Assembly (NCBI RefSeq): GCF_000499845.2
Contig: NC_023753.2
Span: 17,670,193 to 17,734,192 of the forward strand
Length of the DNA: 64,000 bases
From: Phaseolus vulgaris
Taxonomy: Eukaryota; Streptophyta; Magnoliopsida; Fabales; Fabaceae
Direction of reading: 5' to 3'
This document shows positions 41,101 to 49,650 of the stretch, in pieces. The notes under the pieces were generated by a model that made no database searches, was not told where the DNA came from, and saw nothing but the letters and a program-made list of their open reading frames with translations. How positions within the stretch are numbered: position 1 is the first letter of the stretch; every line of letters begins with the position of its first letter. The position numbers and the translations under genes were made by a program.

Positions 41101-43194
41101 GGCATTTTTGGTTACTTTCTTCCAAAATCGACTATCTAACCGCTGCCAGAGCCTTCATCTTTGCTGCTGCCGCCAATTGACCGGTGATTGGATTTGTCCT
41201 TATCATCTATGGCTTCTTCCATTCCCTCTTTCGCTGTCATTATGCCGGATCCGTCTATTTATTCTAATTATGTCAATGTTCATCTCTCCACTGACAAATT
41301 GGATGAAACTAATTATGACACTTGAGCTTCAGATATTAAATTATGACTTAAGAGCTGAGGGCTTAACTTAATTTCACAAATTTGATTTCGAAAGTGAGCC
41401 TGCCACCCACTTATATACTATAATTTGGTAATGTCTCTAGTTGATGTAAGTTCTCCAACATTAGTCATTGCAGAAAATGAGTACACAACCTTAAATGTTA
41501 AAACGAGCACTAGTCTGCAAAGCAAGTTGTATAGCAGAGACTTTATTTGATGGTATATAAAATGCTAATTTGAGGTTCTTATTTATTAGGTTTTTCTCTA
41601 TCCTTACTATGTTCATATAAACAGATATGAGCCTTCTTCATTGACCTGTATTGTACACCCATATCAACCTTGACTTTTATTTAGGGTAAGGGTAGTAGTT
41701 ATTTATATTTTTATGGGGATGTTCCATAATATGAATCGTCTTACCTTTTCCTTATACTTTGTTTATAGTCAGTTGTCATGACAGAAGAATGGAAGAGAGG
41801 GATCTTGAAGGAACAAAAAATATGTGTATGATATTGATTACAAATATAGATAAAGAGTTGTGTCCATCTACAGTTACAGAGTTCTTACGAAGACATACTT
41901 CTCTATCAGTCAGAGTCTTCATTTTTCCAAGTTTGTCAATGGAGGTATATACTAGGGGAGCCATTATGGTGCATTCTGAAAAAGAGTTCCAAGAGCTGTG
42001 TGACGTTTTGAATAATCCCAACTGCATCATAACATCTTCAACTGGCAGGTATTCCTCATGTATAGCTCTTAAATATTGATGTCTTGCGCACAATCTACTA
42101 TGGTTTTCATTGTTTGTTATTGTGTTGTATCAACTTAACGTTGAAACCAGGCTTGTCAATTTCTTTTTTAAATTTGCAGTAATTGTTTTAATAATTTAAC
42201 CATCAGTTCTTACAAAATTGTATATACTAATTTAGTAAAACTGTTTTTATATTCTGTTTAAAATTAATCTATTCATTGTCGTTTTTAGGCCTTGGGTGAT
42301 ACTTGAAAAACTAGTGGGATTAAAAAATATAAAAGCATCAATAGGAGCATTGGTGCATATATCAGAGGTAGGTTTCACACCCGAATTTCTTTCCTTTCAC
42401 AGAAAGAATATTGTATAGCTTTGTAGGGGAGTGTGATAATCTATTAAGGCTAAAGGGGCAACCATGATCAAATTCAGAGACCAAGAAAATAAGTCTTTCA
42501 TTGTAATAGTTTCATTACCTAATTAGATAAATTTTTTTATGAGTATTTATTGGAAAAGAAAATAAGAAGGAAAAAAAAAACCTTTTTCTTATCAGTTTAT
42601 GTATGAGCAAATTTGTAAAAGTTCTTTCATACTTTTTTTTTTCTTTAAAAGTTGTAAAGAAGCATTCAAGAGAAATAGGAAAAATTTGTATTATTGATTG
42701 AAAAAGTGTTATTACAGAAGAGGTGATTCTCTGTGTCTAACCAAAAATGAAAATCCCCCGTGACCTCCCTGTTTAGGCCTGTATACAAATTTATTTTAGG
42801 CAAATGTTTTCTTTTACCTTACAGATTGGTTAATCTTGATGTCACTAATTCCGAAATTAAAGATAAAAAAGATGCAGGAAGAAACTATGTGGTGGAGGAA
42901 GAAACTGTCTTATTTGTATCCAGAATCTTACTTCAGAAAGTTGTTTATGTGCAGTGATAACAATCCACATAGGCTACATGTTTTCATTGTTTTATTCTGC
43001 AGAATATATTGCAGGAAGAAAAGAAGGGAAGGAGAAACAATTTGAAGATTGTAGATTCAGGAACTAAAGAATTCAAGATAGCTAGTATTATGAGGGATTT
43101 GTTTTGGGCATTTTCTGAGCACCAAGAAAGGTTGCAGAAGAGGCTTGCAGTTGAGGAGAGAAGGATATTTGCAGCTAATCAACAACTTGCTTAA
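23178..43194 (+). CDS. SAWADEE-domain protein (putative chromatin reader), 463 residues in eight exons
   Basis: Exons 23178-23522, 32930-33244, 33574-33622, 39334-39428, 39550-39598, 41769-42048, 42289-42367 and 43015-43194 join without a stop to 1392 bases. The start is the first ATG after the TATA-like box. Residues about 15-160 resemble the SAWADEE fold: EFRAYKDDAWYTV, a charged middle, GARVCACHSF, then H...ECLCTF, the Cys/His set that binds zinc in SHH1-type readers of methylated histone H3. That family works in RNA-directed DNA methylation and chromatin regulation; the role here is inferred. Residues about 210-270 hold a twice-repeated module (D-x-x-x-x-M-V-x-Y-x-N-K-x-x-N-T-T). The exon at 41769 has an alternating strand/helix pattern that could be RRM-like. 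The C-terminus is charged and helical. Introns are GT-AG except the GC-AG intron after 39428. No homeodomain is visible. Confidence 0.75.
23721..23759. promoter_or_regulatory. Two telobox-like AAACCCTAAA words
   Basis: AAACCCTAAATAACCCAACA occurs twice at a spacing of about 24 bases, 200 bases into intron 1. The plant telobox AAACCCTA binds TRB-type proteins in other species; function here is only a possibility. Confidence 0.4.
24040..24187 (-). repeat. hAT-like terminal sequence in opposite orientation
   Basis: It ends CATCCCGCATTGCCACCCCTA, whose reverse complement starts like plant hAT ends (TAGGGGTGGCAATGCGGG). Internal GCGGG-rich words match 15600-15660 and 19570-19610. Confidence 0.5.
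24188..25149. other. AT-rich intron sequence
   Basis: Long A/T tracts and TATATATATA near 25035. No coding or element signature is recognised. Confidence 0.5.
25150..25640 (-). pseudogene. copia gag C-terminal fragment (SIRE/Maximus-like)
   Basis: On the - strand the frame 25633-25448 reads KLTFGRSNLDALLNSLKCV...GFSHQNKQKAF. It parallels the same part of the copia-B Gag (QNCVFGKAGLDFNPQNKQ at about 17520-17570). Upstream and downstream parts are too decayed to follow. Confidence 0.55.
26495..26502. repeat. hAT target-site duplication GTAATAGG, left
   Basis: Eight bases repeated at 32389-32396. Removing one copy and the sequence between restores a continuous copia-C LTR. Confidence 0.8.
27801..27980 (+). 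repeat. 40-bp tandem repeats (about 5) upstream of the hAT transposase
   Basis: CACTGCAACCAAGTGCAG recurs at 27801, 27839, 27879, 27919 and a diverged copy near 27961, with T-rich spacers, giving a period of 40. Each core has CTGCA...TGCAG inverted arms. Confidence 0.85.
28001..29712 (+). pseudogene. hAT transposase, broken (BED finger, RNase H-like core, dimerisation domain)
   Basis: It starts at ATG 28001. KNAPRNRSDVARKHC and LQCK look like a degraded BED zinc finger, here frameshifted. Later frames give a DUF659-like core: MFDLVSKPW, YHEIIVKYL, GCTIMIDGWTDKKRRTIINF and FLKSIDAS, then VVTDNATNYKVAG and CATHWVDLMLED. The core is cut at about 29168 by a foreign piece, then resumes at 29291 with the C-terminal hAT dimerisation region (LQKFVIHVLSLTCSSSGCE, MNDVGFVMANSKLAKKKQTR). 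In intact proteins this cuts and rejoins TIR-flanked DNA. Stops, frameshifts and two insertions inactivate it. Confidence 0.82.
29168..29290 (-). repeat. hAT terminal fragment inside the transposase
   Basis: Its right end, complement CAGTGTTGGTAAGATCGCGA, is close to the left end of the 720-bp hAT at 37632 (CAACGTTGTCAAGATCGCGA). GATC/CGAT-rich subterminal DNA follows. Only one end is present. Confidence 0.6.
29683..29916 (+). repeat. 5' LTR of copia-D
   Basis: Starts TGTTGGGTATGAAGTC and ends CTCATCA before the primer site at 29917. The first 30 or so bases are not found in the 3' LTR, so the exact start is inferred from the TG and the near target duplication. Confidence 0.7.
30385..31430 (+). 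pseudogene. copia-D gag and protease remnants
   Basis: MAEDGKFRIEKFDGTNF starts Gag at 30385; the frame breaks within 60 codons. Pieces at 30564-30821 follow, then 30848-31222 with a damaged zinc-knuckle start, the protease region DSWVMDSDASFHATH (DSG changed to DSD), and LKKNLISIRQINEQGHEV closed by TGA. Downstream to about 31430 are GSLYMF and pre-integrase-like words. Integrase, reverse transcriptase and RNase H are absent, so this copy depends on others or is dead. Confidence 0.72.
31795..32036 (+). repeat. 3' LTR of copia-D
   Basis: TTGGGCTGACTAGACACCAT...CCCATCA, matching 29711-29916 with few changes and one extra stretch (GTTGCAGTTGGCGACCGAAC near 31930-31960). Confidence 0.8.
32037..32163 (+). 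pseudogene. hAT transposase C-terminal tail
   Basis: Reads IPIEVGEDESLHSHHLDMIDLNDEGDGNH and stops at TGA 32161-32163. It is acidic like the tail copy at 27180-27250. It is the end of the transposase split by copia-D. Confidence 0.65.
33895..34297 (-). pseudogene. copia reverse-transcriptase fragment, - strand
   Basis: On the - strand: LDIHQLDVKNVFLHRAL, KKVFYGLKQCPRAWFGRF and, after a break, SVDDMIIVGDD and MKDLGNLKYFLEIEV. The order is normal for RVT_2, with stops and a deletion. It lies head-to-head with the RNase H piece on the + strand at 34290. Confidence 0.75.
34290..34770 (+). pseudogene. copia-A RNase H end and partial 3' LTR
   Basis: YSSMGDNLISCKSKKQNV and SSSEAEYRVMALATCELTWL match copia-A RNase H (4160-4290). 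A polypurine-like TTGAGGGAAG and LTR-like TAACGAGCTTAGCCCATA follow (34640-34680). Stops are present after KHIDN. Confidence 0.75.
34775..34990 (+). repeat. 5' LTR of copia-C
   Basis: TGTTGCATAATTAGG...TTTCTTTTAA, followed by primer site TTGGTATTAGAGC at 34992-35004. Confidence 0.85.
35340..36290 (+). pseudogene. copia-C protease/pre-integrase/integrase fragment
   Basis: The segment before 35528 holds protease-domain words (NNLLSIQKV-like in a shifted frame). The 247-codon frame 35528-36271 has RAGRVILFTT-like linker, HRRFGHPPFNTLKSLF with CDVCQFAKH (pre-integrase HHCC), then LLDGWGPSP, FIDECTRVTWIFLL and LHSDNGREYV. The third catalytic Glu is lost because the sequence jumps after FKLLKGK. 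Integrase C-terminal words (GYAPNKKGYKCYH) follow at about 36360-36410 in other frames. Confidence 0.8.
36800..37209 (+). pseudogene. copia-C RNase H domain
   Basis: KICSDADYARSIVDRRSTTGYC, then NVVARSSAKAEFRAMAQG (the SSAEAEYRA motif with Glu changed to Lys in AEAE) and LVCDNKFVISIA with HDRTKHVDF. A TAG at 37207-37209 cuts it short, followed by TSGLPTKQF-like remains and the polypurine tract at 37328-37338. Confidence 0.8.
37339..37527 (+). repeat. 3' LTR of copia-C
   Basis: Preceded by polypurine TTGAGGGGGAG. It matches 34775-34990 but lacks about 27 bases in the middle (near 37455). Confidence 0.85.
37624..38359. mobile_element. Non-autonomous hAT element (37632-38351) with 8-bp duplication GTCATATG
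   Basis: GTCATATG at 37624-37631 and 38352-38359 flanks inverted ends CAACGTTGTCAA and TTGACAACATTG (12 bases, one mismatch). Subterminal DNA is rich in GATCG, CGAGT and GATCC words. The 720-bp body has a GC-rich centre (37800-37970) and no transposase. It belongs with the family represented by 29168-29290. It is inserted into a - strand LTR-element leader. Confidence 0.9.
38427..38641 (-). repeat. LTR with primer-binding site of a further LTR element, - strand
   Basis: The complement of 38427-38445 reads TTTGGTATCAGAGTTCTTG, a tRNA-iMet-type site. The adjoining 38446-38641 starts, in element orientation, TGTTGTAAACAGTAAAT and would be its LTR. The leader (38360-38426 and 37530-37623) is split by the 720-bp hAT. 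Confidence 0.6.
38642..39333 (+). other. Remaining intron 3 sequence
   Basis: No gene or element structure is clear. Several CAATTGGTATCA words near 38737-38790 look like primer-site remnants. AT-rich DNA continues to the exon at 39334. Confidence 0.45.
39599..41768 (+). other. Intron 5 of the SAWADEE-domain gene
   Basis: Donor GTTTGT after 39598 and acceptor TTATAG before 41769, phase 1. It contains the copia-A gag fragment at 41130-41365. Otherwise AT-rich without recognised content. Confidence 0.7.
41130..41365 (+). pseudogene. copia-A leader and gag fragment
   Basis: It parallels 425-690 of copia-A: GAGCCTTCAT, TTGCTGCTGCCGCCAATTGA, ATTATGCCGGATCC and AAATTGGATGAAACTAATTA. Both ends are cut; no LTR is near. 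Confidence 0.8.
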
Positions 43195-43826
43195 ATGTTT
43201 GTCCTTCACTTCTTACTATTTTTTGTGCTCATATATGTAAATATAACTACTACAAGCCTATGCTCTACTTTCTTCTTCTAAAACTGTTGGGATTATATTC
43301 TAAAAATTCTGCAAAAGAAAATGTGGAGTGGATTGTGTTCTAGAAATGAATATTTGAAATAGAATTTGAAAATCAAAATTCCATAAAAATTCAGAATTCA
43401 AAAATTGTGTTCAAGGAAGAAAGATTTCCAGAAAACAAAATTTTGAAAATGTATTCTGGAAAAGGAATTTTGAATTCAAAAAATGGGGTTAGGATCAAAT
43501 TTGAAGGGTGTGTAGTAATTGGGTTGTTTCTTCGTGCACATTCATAATTTCTCTTGTAGGTTAGACGAAAAGATTATTTTATTTTTTAAAAATTCATCTC
43601 AAATTTTACAATAAATTAGGATTCTATAATCTAAAATATGTATTTTGAATTATAATCTTCAAAATATTTTTGGATCTAGAAATACTTATCAAATTTTATA
43701 ATTCAAAAATAATTTTTGGAATCCATAATCCAAAATATATTTTGTAAGAGAAACTTATTCTAGATTATAGAATATGAAAATATATTCATATTCTATAATT
43801 TGAAAAAATATTAATAAAAAAATAAT
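43195..43826. other. 3' flank of the SAWADEE-domain gene
   Basis: AT-rich, presumably the 3' untranslated region and short repeats. Words such as GGAATCCATAATCC, ATTCTGGAAAA and GGATCTAGAAATA recall the palindromic repeats at 20240-20560. It ends at the ATAAT target site of the Tat element. Confidence 0.5.
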
Positions 43827-44633
43827 TGTTCCCATCGGTTGACCAGATTGTGCTTCGTGCGTAGCTAAGACTCGCGTATCAAGGACTCCTTCGTCTTGGC
43901 TCCAAGTCCCCACCTTTAGCTGCTGTGAGTACCTGAAAAGAAGTGAACAAAGGGGCGCCCTTGCGGCCGTTTGTACTCCGACGATCAAGTCAGCTAGCGA
44001 GAAACATCAAAGAACGCACCTCCGTATTGGAGCACCGTGAATGGATGCTCTGAAGGTGGTAAGATAACTGAGTAGTTGATTTCTCTCTAATTGCCTGTGC
44101 GTACAGTGGGTTCGCAAGCAAGCAACTAGCGTGTGTAAAACTGAAACTGGATCTGAATCCCCTGTCTCAAACGTCTAAAGCCTCTTTTAAATGTCTAAAG
44201 CATTCAAAGCGTCTTAAAGTGCATTTAAAGTGTCTTAAAGCGCATTTAAGGCTTTTAAAAATCTTTAACGCATTTAAAACGTTCAAAGCATTTAAAGCGT
44301 TTAAAGTGCTTTAAAGCGTTTGAAACGTAAACTGAATAAAAACGTACCTTAGCACTTATATACCTTGATGTTTCGATGCTTACTGCCACGTGTTCTTCTG
44401 ACTTGATCACTATTCTATGTGGAGGGCCTTACAGCGCCGTAACCCAACTTGGGGATATTCCATCGTGTAAGTCCTCATTCCTCGAAGTGCATCTGGCGCA
44501 AGGGGTGACTTTTTGGGTGCCAACTCATGCGCCCCAGCCTCTAGTCACTCGCCCTGGGAGTGTATCTACCTTCCTCTCGTACCACGTACATGGTTCGCCC
44601 CTGGCGTGGCCCTCTCATGGGTCGTATCTGATG

Positions 44634-44638
44634 GCAAA
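44634..44638. repeat. Target-site duplication GTATC of the nested element, left
   Basis: The same five bases are at 50301-50305. The uninterrupted sequence is seen in the other LTR at 61632-61640 (GTATCTGTCC). Confidence 0.9.
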
Positions 44639-45306
44639 TTCATGGAGCTCTTCTCGGAATCATGTGAAAAATGGTGCGGAAGCTATGGATGTAAATGTGC
44701 AAGATCCTCCTAAGAGCTATGGTGATCTTGAAGGTGCATGATGTGTATGGAAGTAGGGAGGTTCGGCCAGCCCTATGGTAGGTGATGAAGGTGAAGATTA
44801 GATCCTAGAAACTAGGGAAAAGCAAAGTATGGCACAATGTTGGCAGCATAACTTTACTCTCATTAATCTTCCAAATACAAGTGATAGACATCTCCTTTTA
44901 TAGGCTAAGGAGGCCGTAATTCTTAAGCTAAGTGCAAATGAAATGCTAGCTAAATGTAATGTAAATGTGAAGCACATGGGTGCACATGGCACATGGGTGC
45001 ACATGGCACATGGGTGCACATGGCACATGGGTGCACATGGTCCTTTATTAGTAAAGGCTTCTAGAAACCTTTAGCTAATCAAGGTTAATGCTTCCTTAAT
45101 TCTAATGTGAAGAAAATTAAACAATTGTCCACATGGTTATGCTATTTACACCTCATTTAAAGCTAAACTACACTTCATGGGCCTTCACGGAATATGTGCT
45201 ATTAGGCCTTTTCCCATTCATAGCTTGATCCAAGTCTTCTTGTTCTAGACGCTCTTGACTTGGCTCTTGCCTTTCATGGAAGGTTGTGCTTGGCCCTCTT
45301 CCATCA
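44639..45306 (-). repeat. 3' LTR of the nested gypsy element
   Basis: Near-identical to 49651-50300. It contains about four CACATGGGTGCACATGG units at 44964-45040, where the other LTR has fewer. Confidence 0.9.
44964..45040. repeat. Minisatellite CACATGGGTGCACATGG in the nested LTR
   Basis: About four direct units of 18 bases. The matching place in the partner LTR (49990-50038) holds roughly two and a half. Confidence 0.9.
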
Positions 45307-45319
45307 TCCCCTCCCTCTT

Positions 45320-46472
45320 GAAAAGGATTTGTCCTCAAATCCAATGCTTTTTCTTCAACTAGGGGGATGAGTGTGGCTGGATGGTGTCCATCATCTCCTC
45401 CTTCTTGAGAAGATCTATCCTCAGATCTTCAGGCTTGATCTCGGATAGCAGCCTCTTGCTTTGAGAACTAGGAGTGCCCTCCCGGGTCAAACGTGTACTT
45501 ACGGAAATCATCAAATAAAGCAGAGGTGTTAGTTTGAAAATTAATTTCACTAAGTTACCATTTTTGGTTTTCTTTTTTGTTTGGCAACTTTTTACAATAT
45601 TTCTTTTTTGATTGTTGTATGTGTTCTCTAATCATCTTATGCATTTTAAAATTTTCAATTGTGGTTACTTTCTCCTTAGTCACAAATCCTATAGGAGATG
45701 GTAACAACTCAAAAGAAGAAAGATGATTTAGCCCACATACAACCTCAAAAGTAGAAATATAAGTAGTTTTGTGAACTACTTTATGGTGTGCATGCTCATC
45801 TCTAGAGTTGTGTTTGTCCTTTATGATTATTCTAGGCATAGTAGAAAGAGCTAGATTTTCAAATGTATTTTGACCATGCCTTTGAGGATGATAAGAATTT
45901 AAAGTGTACAACTTAGTTGCAAGTTTTCCAAAGAGAATCCTCAAATCATGGTTTGTGAAATTTGGAGCTCTATCCAACACTATGCTTGAGGATAAACCAT
46001 GAAGATGTATCACTTCTCTATAAAAGAGTTTATCCATGAAAATCGAATCAAATCCTTTTGTTGTCCTAGGAAGCTCTAATATGAAGTTTGTGTCTTCCCA
46101 ATGATCATTTACAAAAGGTGAAGGAGTATAAAGTTCTTGAAACATTGCCTTAGGCATATTTGTAAAACTAGAAATGTATCTAAGGTAATGTCTTTGAACT
46201 TCTTTTCTCATGGGCGACAAAAGTTTTCCCTTTAAAAGCTCTAGAGTTTTATCAACTCTATTTTGTCTCATGAGTTCTCCTTCATGAAGACTTTTTCTCT
46301 TATGTGTAAAGATAGTCTCGTTGTTACAACCATTGTTTATGAGAATTTGTACACTTTGCAATGGTTGTCTCAATAAGACATGACAAGTTTCTTTAGGCAC
46401 TACTTCACATAAAAATTTGTTTTTGTAGATGGTTATAGATAACTTGACATTCACTTGGTGATATCCTAGCAC
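45320..46472 (-). pseudogene. Nested gypsy integrase and C-terminal tail
   Basis: The 305-codon frame 46472-45555 fuses a short reverse-transcriptase/linker scrap (MLGYHQVNVK) to integrase-related sequence: FTNMPKAMFQELYTPSPF...WEDTNFILELPRTTKGFDSIF, LHGLSSSIVLDRAPNF and SYHPQRHGQNTFENLALST. It then has a C-terminal part and a further acidic tail (45550-45359). The first and second catalytic Asp regions are altered or shortened (FILELPRT, VLDRAPNF) and the Glu of the QTDGQTE-type motif is Asn (RHGQNT), so it is unlikely to be active. Confidence 0.75.
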
Positions 46473-46497
46473 ATATGAGAAATAATCTATTTTATCT

Positions 46498-46773
46498 TTA
46501 TCTATGCAAGCTTCTTTTAAAGACTTTTTTTTTTTTGCTTATGCTTGCAAGTGTTCCTTTACAAGAGGTAAGGCTAGGTTGTTCAACAAGAAGCATGTTT
46601 TCAAGGGTATTTTCAATGTGCTTGCCTTGTTGAATGACCTTGTGGGAAGGAACACTCTTCTCCCACGCCTTTTGTTTCACAAGGTTTTCTTTCTCTTCTA
46701 TTTTTACATTTTCATCACTCTCACTAGCTTCTTTTTCTTGGCTACTATTCTCGTCTTTGTCCCTTAAGATCAT
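46498..46773 (-). pseudogene. Nested gypsy region between gag and integrase
   Basis: A 91-codon charged frame (SQEKEASESDENVKIEEKEN, then NMLLVEQPSLTSCKGTLAS) lies where the Gag tail and protease would be. No active-site D-T/S-G is visible. It reads as linker sequence left after the deletion that removed reverse transcriptase. Confidence 0.55.
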
Positions 46774-46840
46774 AGATCTTTCATTGGAACATTGAGATGC
46801 TAATTGATCATTGCCAAGGTATTCTAAACATGGAATTTCT

Positions 46841-47782
46841 CTAGCTTGAGTGTGAGAGATATGCTTGGTTAGGTTGTTCTAGAGATGGTTCTTGTATATG
46901 TTCTTCCCCTCTATGGAACTCGTCCTTGTCATAAGATACATAGTATGAACTTTGTTTTTGACTTGATTGTTTTCTCAAAATTTGTTTTTCAACTTTAATG
47001 CTAAGTTGAATCAAGTCATTTAAATCTCTATAAGGTAAAAGTTCAACTTTGTTTCTTATCTTAAGTTTGAGACCACTTAGAAACCTAGCTATGGTGGTAT
47101 GGTTGTCCCCGTTAATCCTTGCCCTCTCACTATATGATATCATCTTTTGCCAATATTCTTCTACACTCATATCTTTTTGATGAAGTCTTTGGAGCTTGTC
47201 CATCAACTTTCTATTGTAATGTGAGGGAATATGGCGACATCTCAAGGCTCCTCTAAGGTCATTCCAAGATGTAATGGGAGGGTCCTTGTGGAGATGTCTC
47301 TCTCTTTTTAGGGCATTCCACCAATACATAGCATCACATTGAAAACTTAAGGTAGCTAAGGGTACTTTCTTTTCTTCACTCACATGGTTGTAAGCAAACA
47401 ATTGCTCTACCCTCATCTTCCAATATAGATATGTTTCTAGATCTTCTTTTCCATAGAAATGAGGTAGCTCTACCTTAACTTCCTTTAGGTTTTCTTGTCT
47501 CTCTTTTCTAGCTCTCCTAGGGGATGGTTGATGATATTCATTTGTCCTAAGACTTTCTTCCCCAAGATAATCATGATGTTTAGAGCTAGATGCATGAGAA
47601 TTTAATTTTTTTGAATATTGAGACTTCTCTTCCTTGGCTTTAGTCAACTCATTGATTTTAGTCTCATTCTCCAATTGTCTAAATGAAATCAATTGCACAG
47701 CTTGTGAGACTTCTCTCAAAAGAGTTTTCAAAGATTTTACTTCACTTTCAATAGACTTTGCAGAATGAGAAGAAGAAGACAT
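46841..47782 (-). CDS. Nested gypsy Gag (313 codons open)
   Basis: ATG at 47782. An N-terminal coiled-coil-like part (SEVKSLKTLLREVSQAVQ) is followed by a classic retrotransposon Gag domain: VELPHFYGKEDLETYLYWKM, VEQLFAYN, AMYWWNALKRER, WNDLRGALRCRHIPSHY, DKLQRLHQKDMSVEEYWQ and ARFLSGLKLKIRNKVEL. The frame ends at a TAG near 46841, before any zinc knuckle. It could still make a Gag-like protein of 313 residues. Elements keeping Gag but lacking polymerase are known in plants. A promoter would lie in the 49651-50300 LTR. Confidence 0.8.
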   Translation of the reverse strand: MSSSSHSAKSIESEVKSLKTLLREVSQAVQLISFRQLENETKINELTKAKEEKSQYSKKLNSHASSSKHHDYLGEESLRTNEYHQPSPRRARKERQENLKEVKVELPHFYGKEDLETYLYWKMRVEQLFAYNHVSEEKKVPLATLSFQCDAMYWWNALKRERHLHKDPPITSWNDLRGALRCRHIPSHYNRKLMDKLQRLHQKDMSVEEYWQKMISYSERARINGDNHTTIARFLSGLKLKIRNKVELLPYRDLNDLIQLSIKVEKQILRKQSSQKQSSYYVSYDKDEFHRGEEHIQEPSLEQPNQAYLSHSS

Positions 47783-49635
47783 GACTAGAGCTTTGTGTGT
47801 AGAAGTATTTTACCTTGAGAAAATTTAGGAAAGTCAAAGAAGGTAGTTTTCTAGGTAAGGGAGGTGAGTCACAGTGGACTACTTAAGTACCAAGCCTTTG
47901 CCTTAGCCAAAAACTATCCCTCAATGTCTTCACACAAAGCTTTCTCTTAGTAAACCACTTAGAACACAATTAAGTTGAGAAATCAAATTATAATGCAAGA
48001 AAACAATGCAAGCTAACTAATTACCCTAGCAAGACGAATTAACAAAGCTTAAACAAGGCAATCACAAATGAAAAGCGTAGCTAATTAGGCAAGGAAATGT
48101 AATTAAAAACAATTAACAATTGCTAATTAGAAAACTCTACACTAGTCGGCCCTAGGTGAGGCTTCTTGGACACTTGGAGCCCTTGAAGACACACTCACCG
48201 TCTAATCACGTAATTAAAGAAGTAATTAACACAAGTTAAGTTGCAAAGAAAATTAAGAAAACTTCCTTTGTTGATCTTTTTTTTGTTTTTGCTATTGGCA
48301 CTTCCTTGGTTGTCTTTTCTTGTTGGGCCCTCCAAATGTTTGTGGTTTTTTGAGAAGTATTTGTTTCTGCCTTTGCATTTGTTCCCCTTAGAATTAAGGA
48401 CTTAATTCTCCAATTCCAGCACCTATCAAGAAGACTAGACCTTACTCAAGTCAAATTTCCACTCAAATAAGCACCAATTGAGAATGAATTCCAACACCAA
48501 ATTAAGAGGCCAAAGAATGAAAGCAAGAAACAATTTAATTGGAAAAACAATACCATACAAATAGAGTTAGATTGTGACAACTAGAAAGAGTTCCAAGAAA
48601 TATTAGACAAGCAAATAAAGGTACTCAAATAAAGGTAGGCACACAAAATGAATCCTAAGAATAGCAATAGAATAGATTTCAAAATCAAAAAACAGTACCA
48701 CTGGAAAATTGTTGTGGGCCAGAGAGTGTGATTTTCCCCGATTTATGATGAGCTTCCCTTCTAAGATTTGCCTCTGAAAATTTATATGAAAAATATTCAA
48801 GATCTTAACTAAAATCTGGCGTTGGTTTCACTCCAAACGCATGAACCAGTTTTTTTTAATAAATTTTTCAAATTCAGTGTTCAGTTACGCCAACTGTAGC
48901 GCCAAGATTTGCACACTGTTTTTAAAATATTTATCATTTTTTTTCTATTGACTCTTTTGAGCTGATTCTTTTTTTGTCTTTTCTGTAACACCTCAATCTT
49001 GCATAATCCAGAGAATCAGAAATTTCCTATGTGGGAAAATAAGTTTCTTAAACAAAACAGCCAACACAGAGTTATGTAAAACAGGAGATTCTGTAAAAAC
49101 TGGAAAAAACAGCAAGATACCAAAAGACAAACACAATGGAATTGATGAAAAAGAAATTTGTGTAGATCTAAACACAAATATGAACTCAAGCTAAAAATAA
49201 AAGGCACCAAAAGATCAAAAACACAGAAGATTCAAATCAAATATTTAGACCAAAATCAAGAAACAAATAAGCCAAACAAAGTACCACTATGATTTGATGA
49301 CATTTTGGAAAAACATGACTAGACAAAACACATATAGATTCAAAAATTAAAAGACTCAAAGATCATAAAATGAACCAAATAAAATTGCAATAAAGACTCA
49401 AATACCTAAAATAAAAACAGCAACTCAAAGGTGTATGGAATCCTACCAAAAATTGCACAAGGATTGCTCAAGATCAATTGAACAAAGTGCACCGATTGGA
49501 TTTTCCAAATAGCACACCAAAACAAAGCAAAAATTAAAAACAGCAAGACAAATATAGAAACAAGATGAACAACATGAAATAAAGAAGAACTCAAAATGAA
49601 AATGACCAAGAACTACTCATCTTTGAAGAACCTAT
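47783..49635 (-). other. Leader region of the nested gypsy element
   Basis: About 1.85 kb between the primer site and Gag on the - strand. AT-rich, many short CAAAATCAAG/AAACAGCAA words, no credible frame. Long leaders are common in this kind of element. Confidence 0.6.
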
Positions 49636-49650
49636 GCTCATGATACCAAA
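49636..49650 (-). promoter_or_regulatory. Primer-binding site of the nested gypsy element
   Basis: The complement reads TTTGGTATCATGAGC, an initiator-Met tRNA-type site, directly adjacent to the LTR. Confidence 0.8.
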
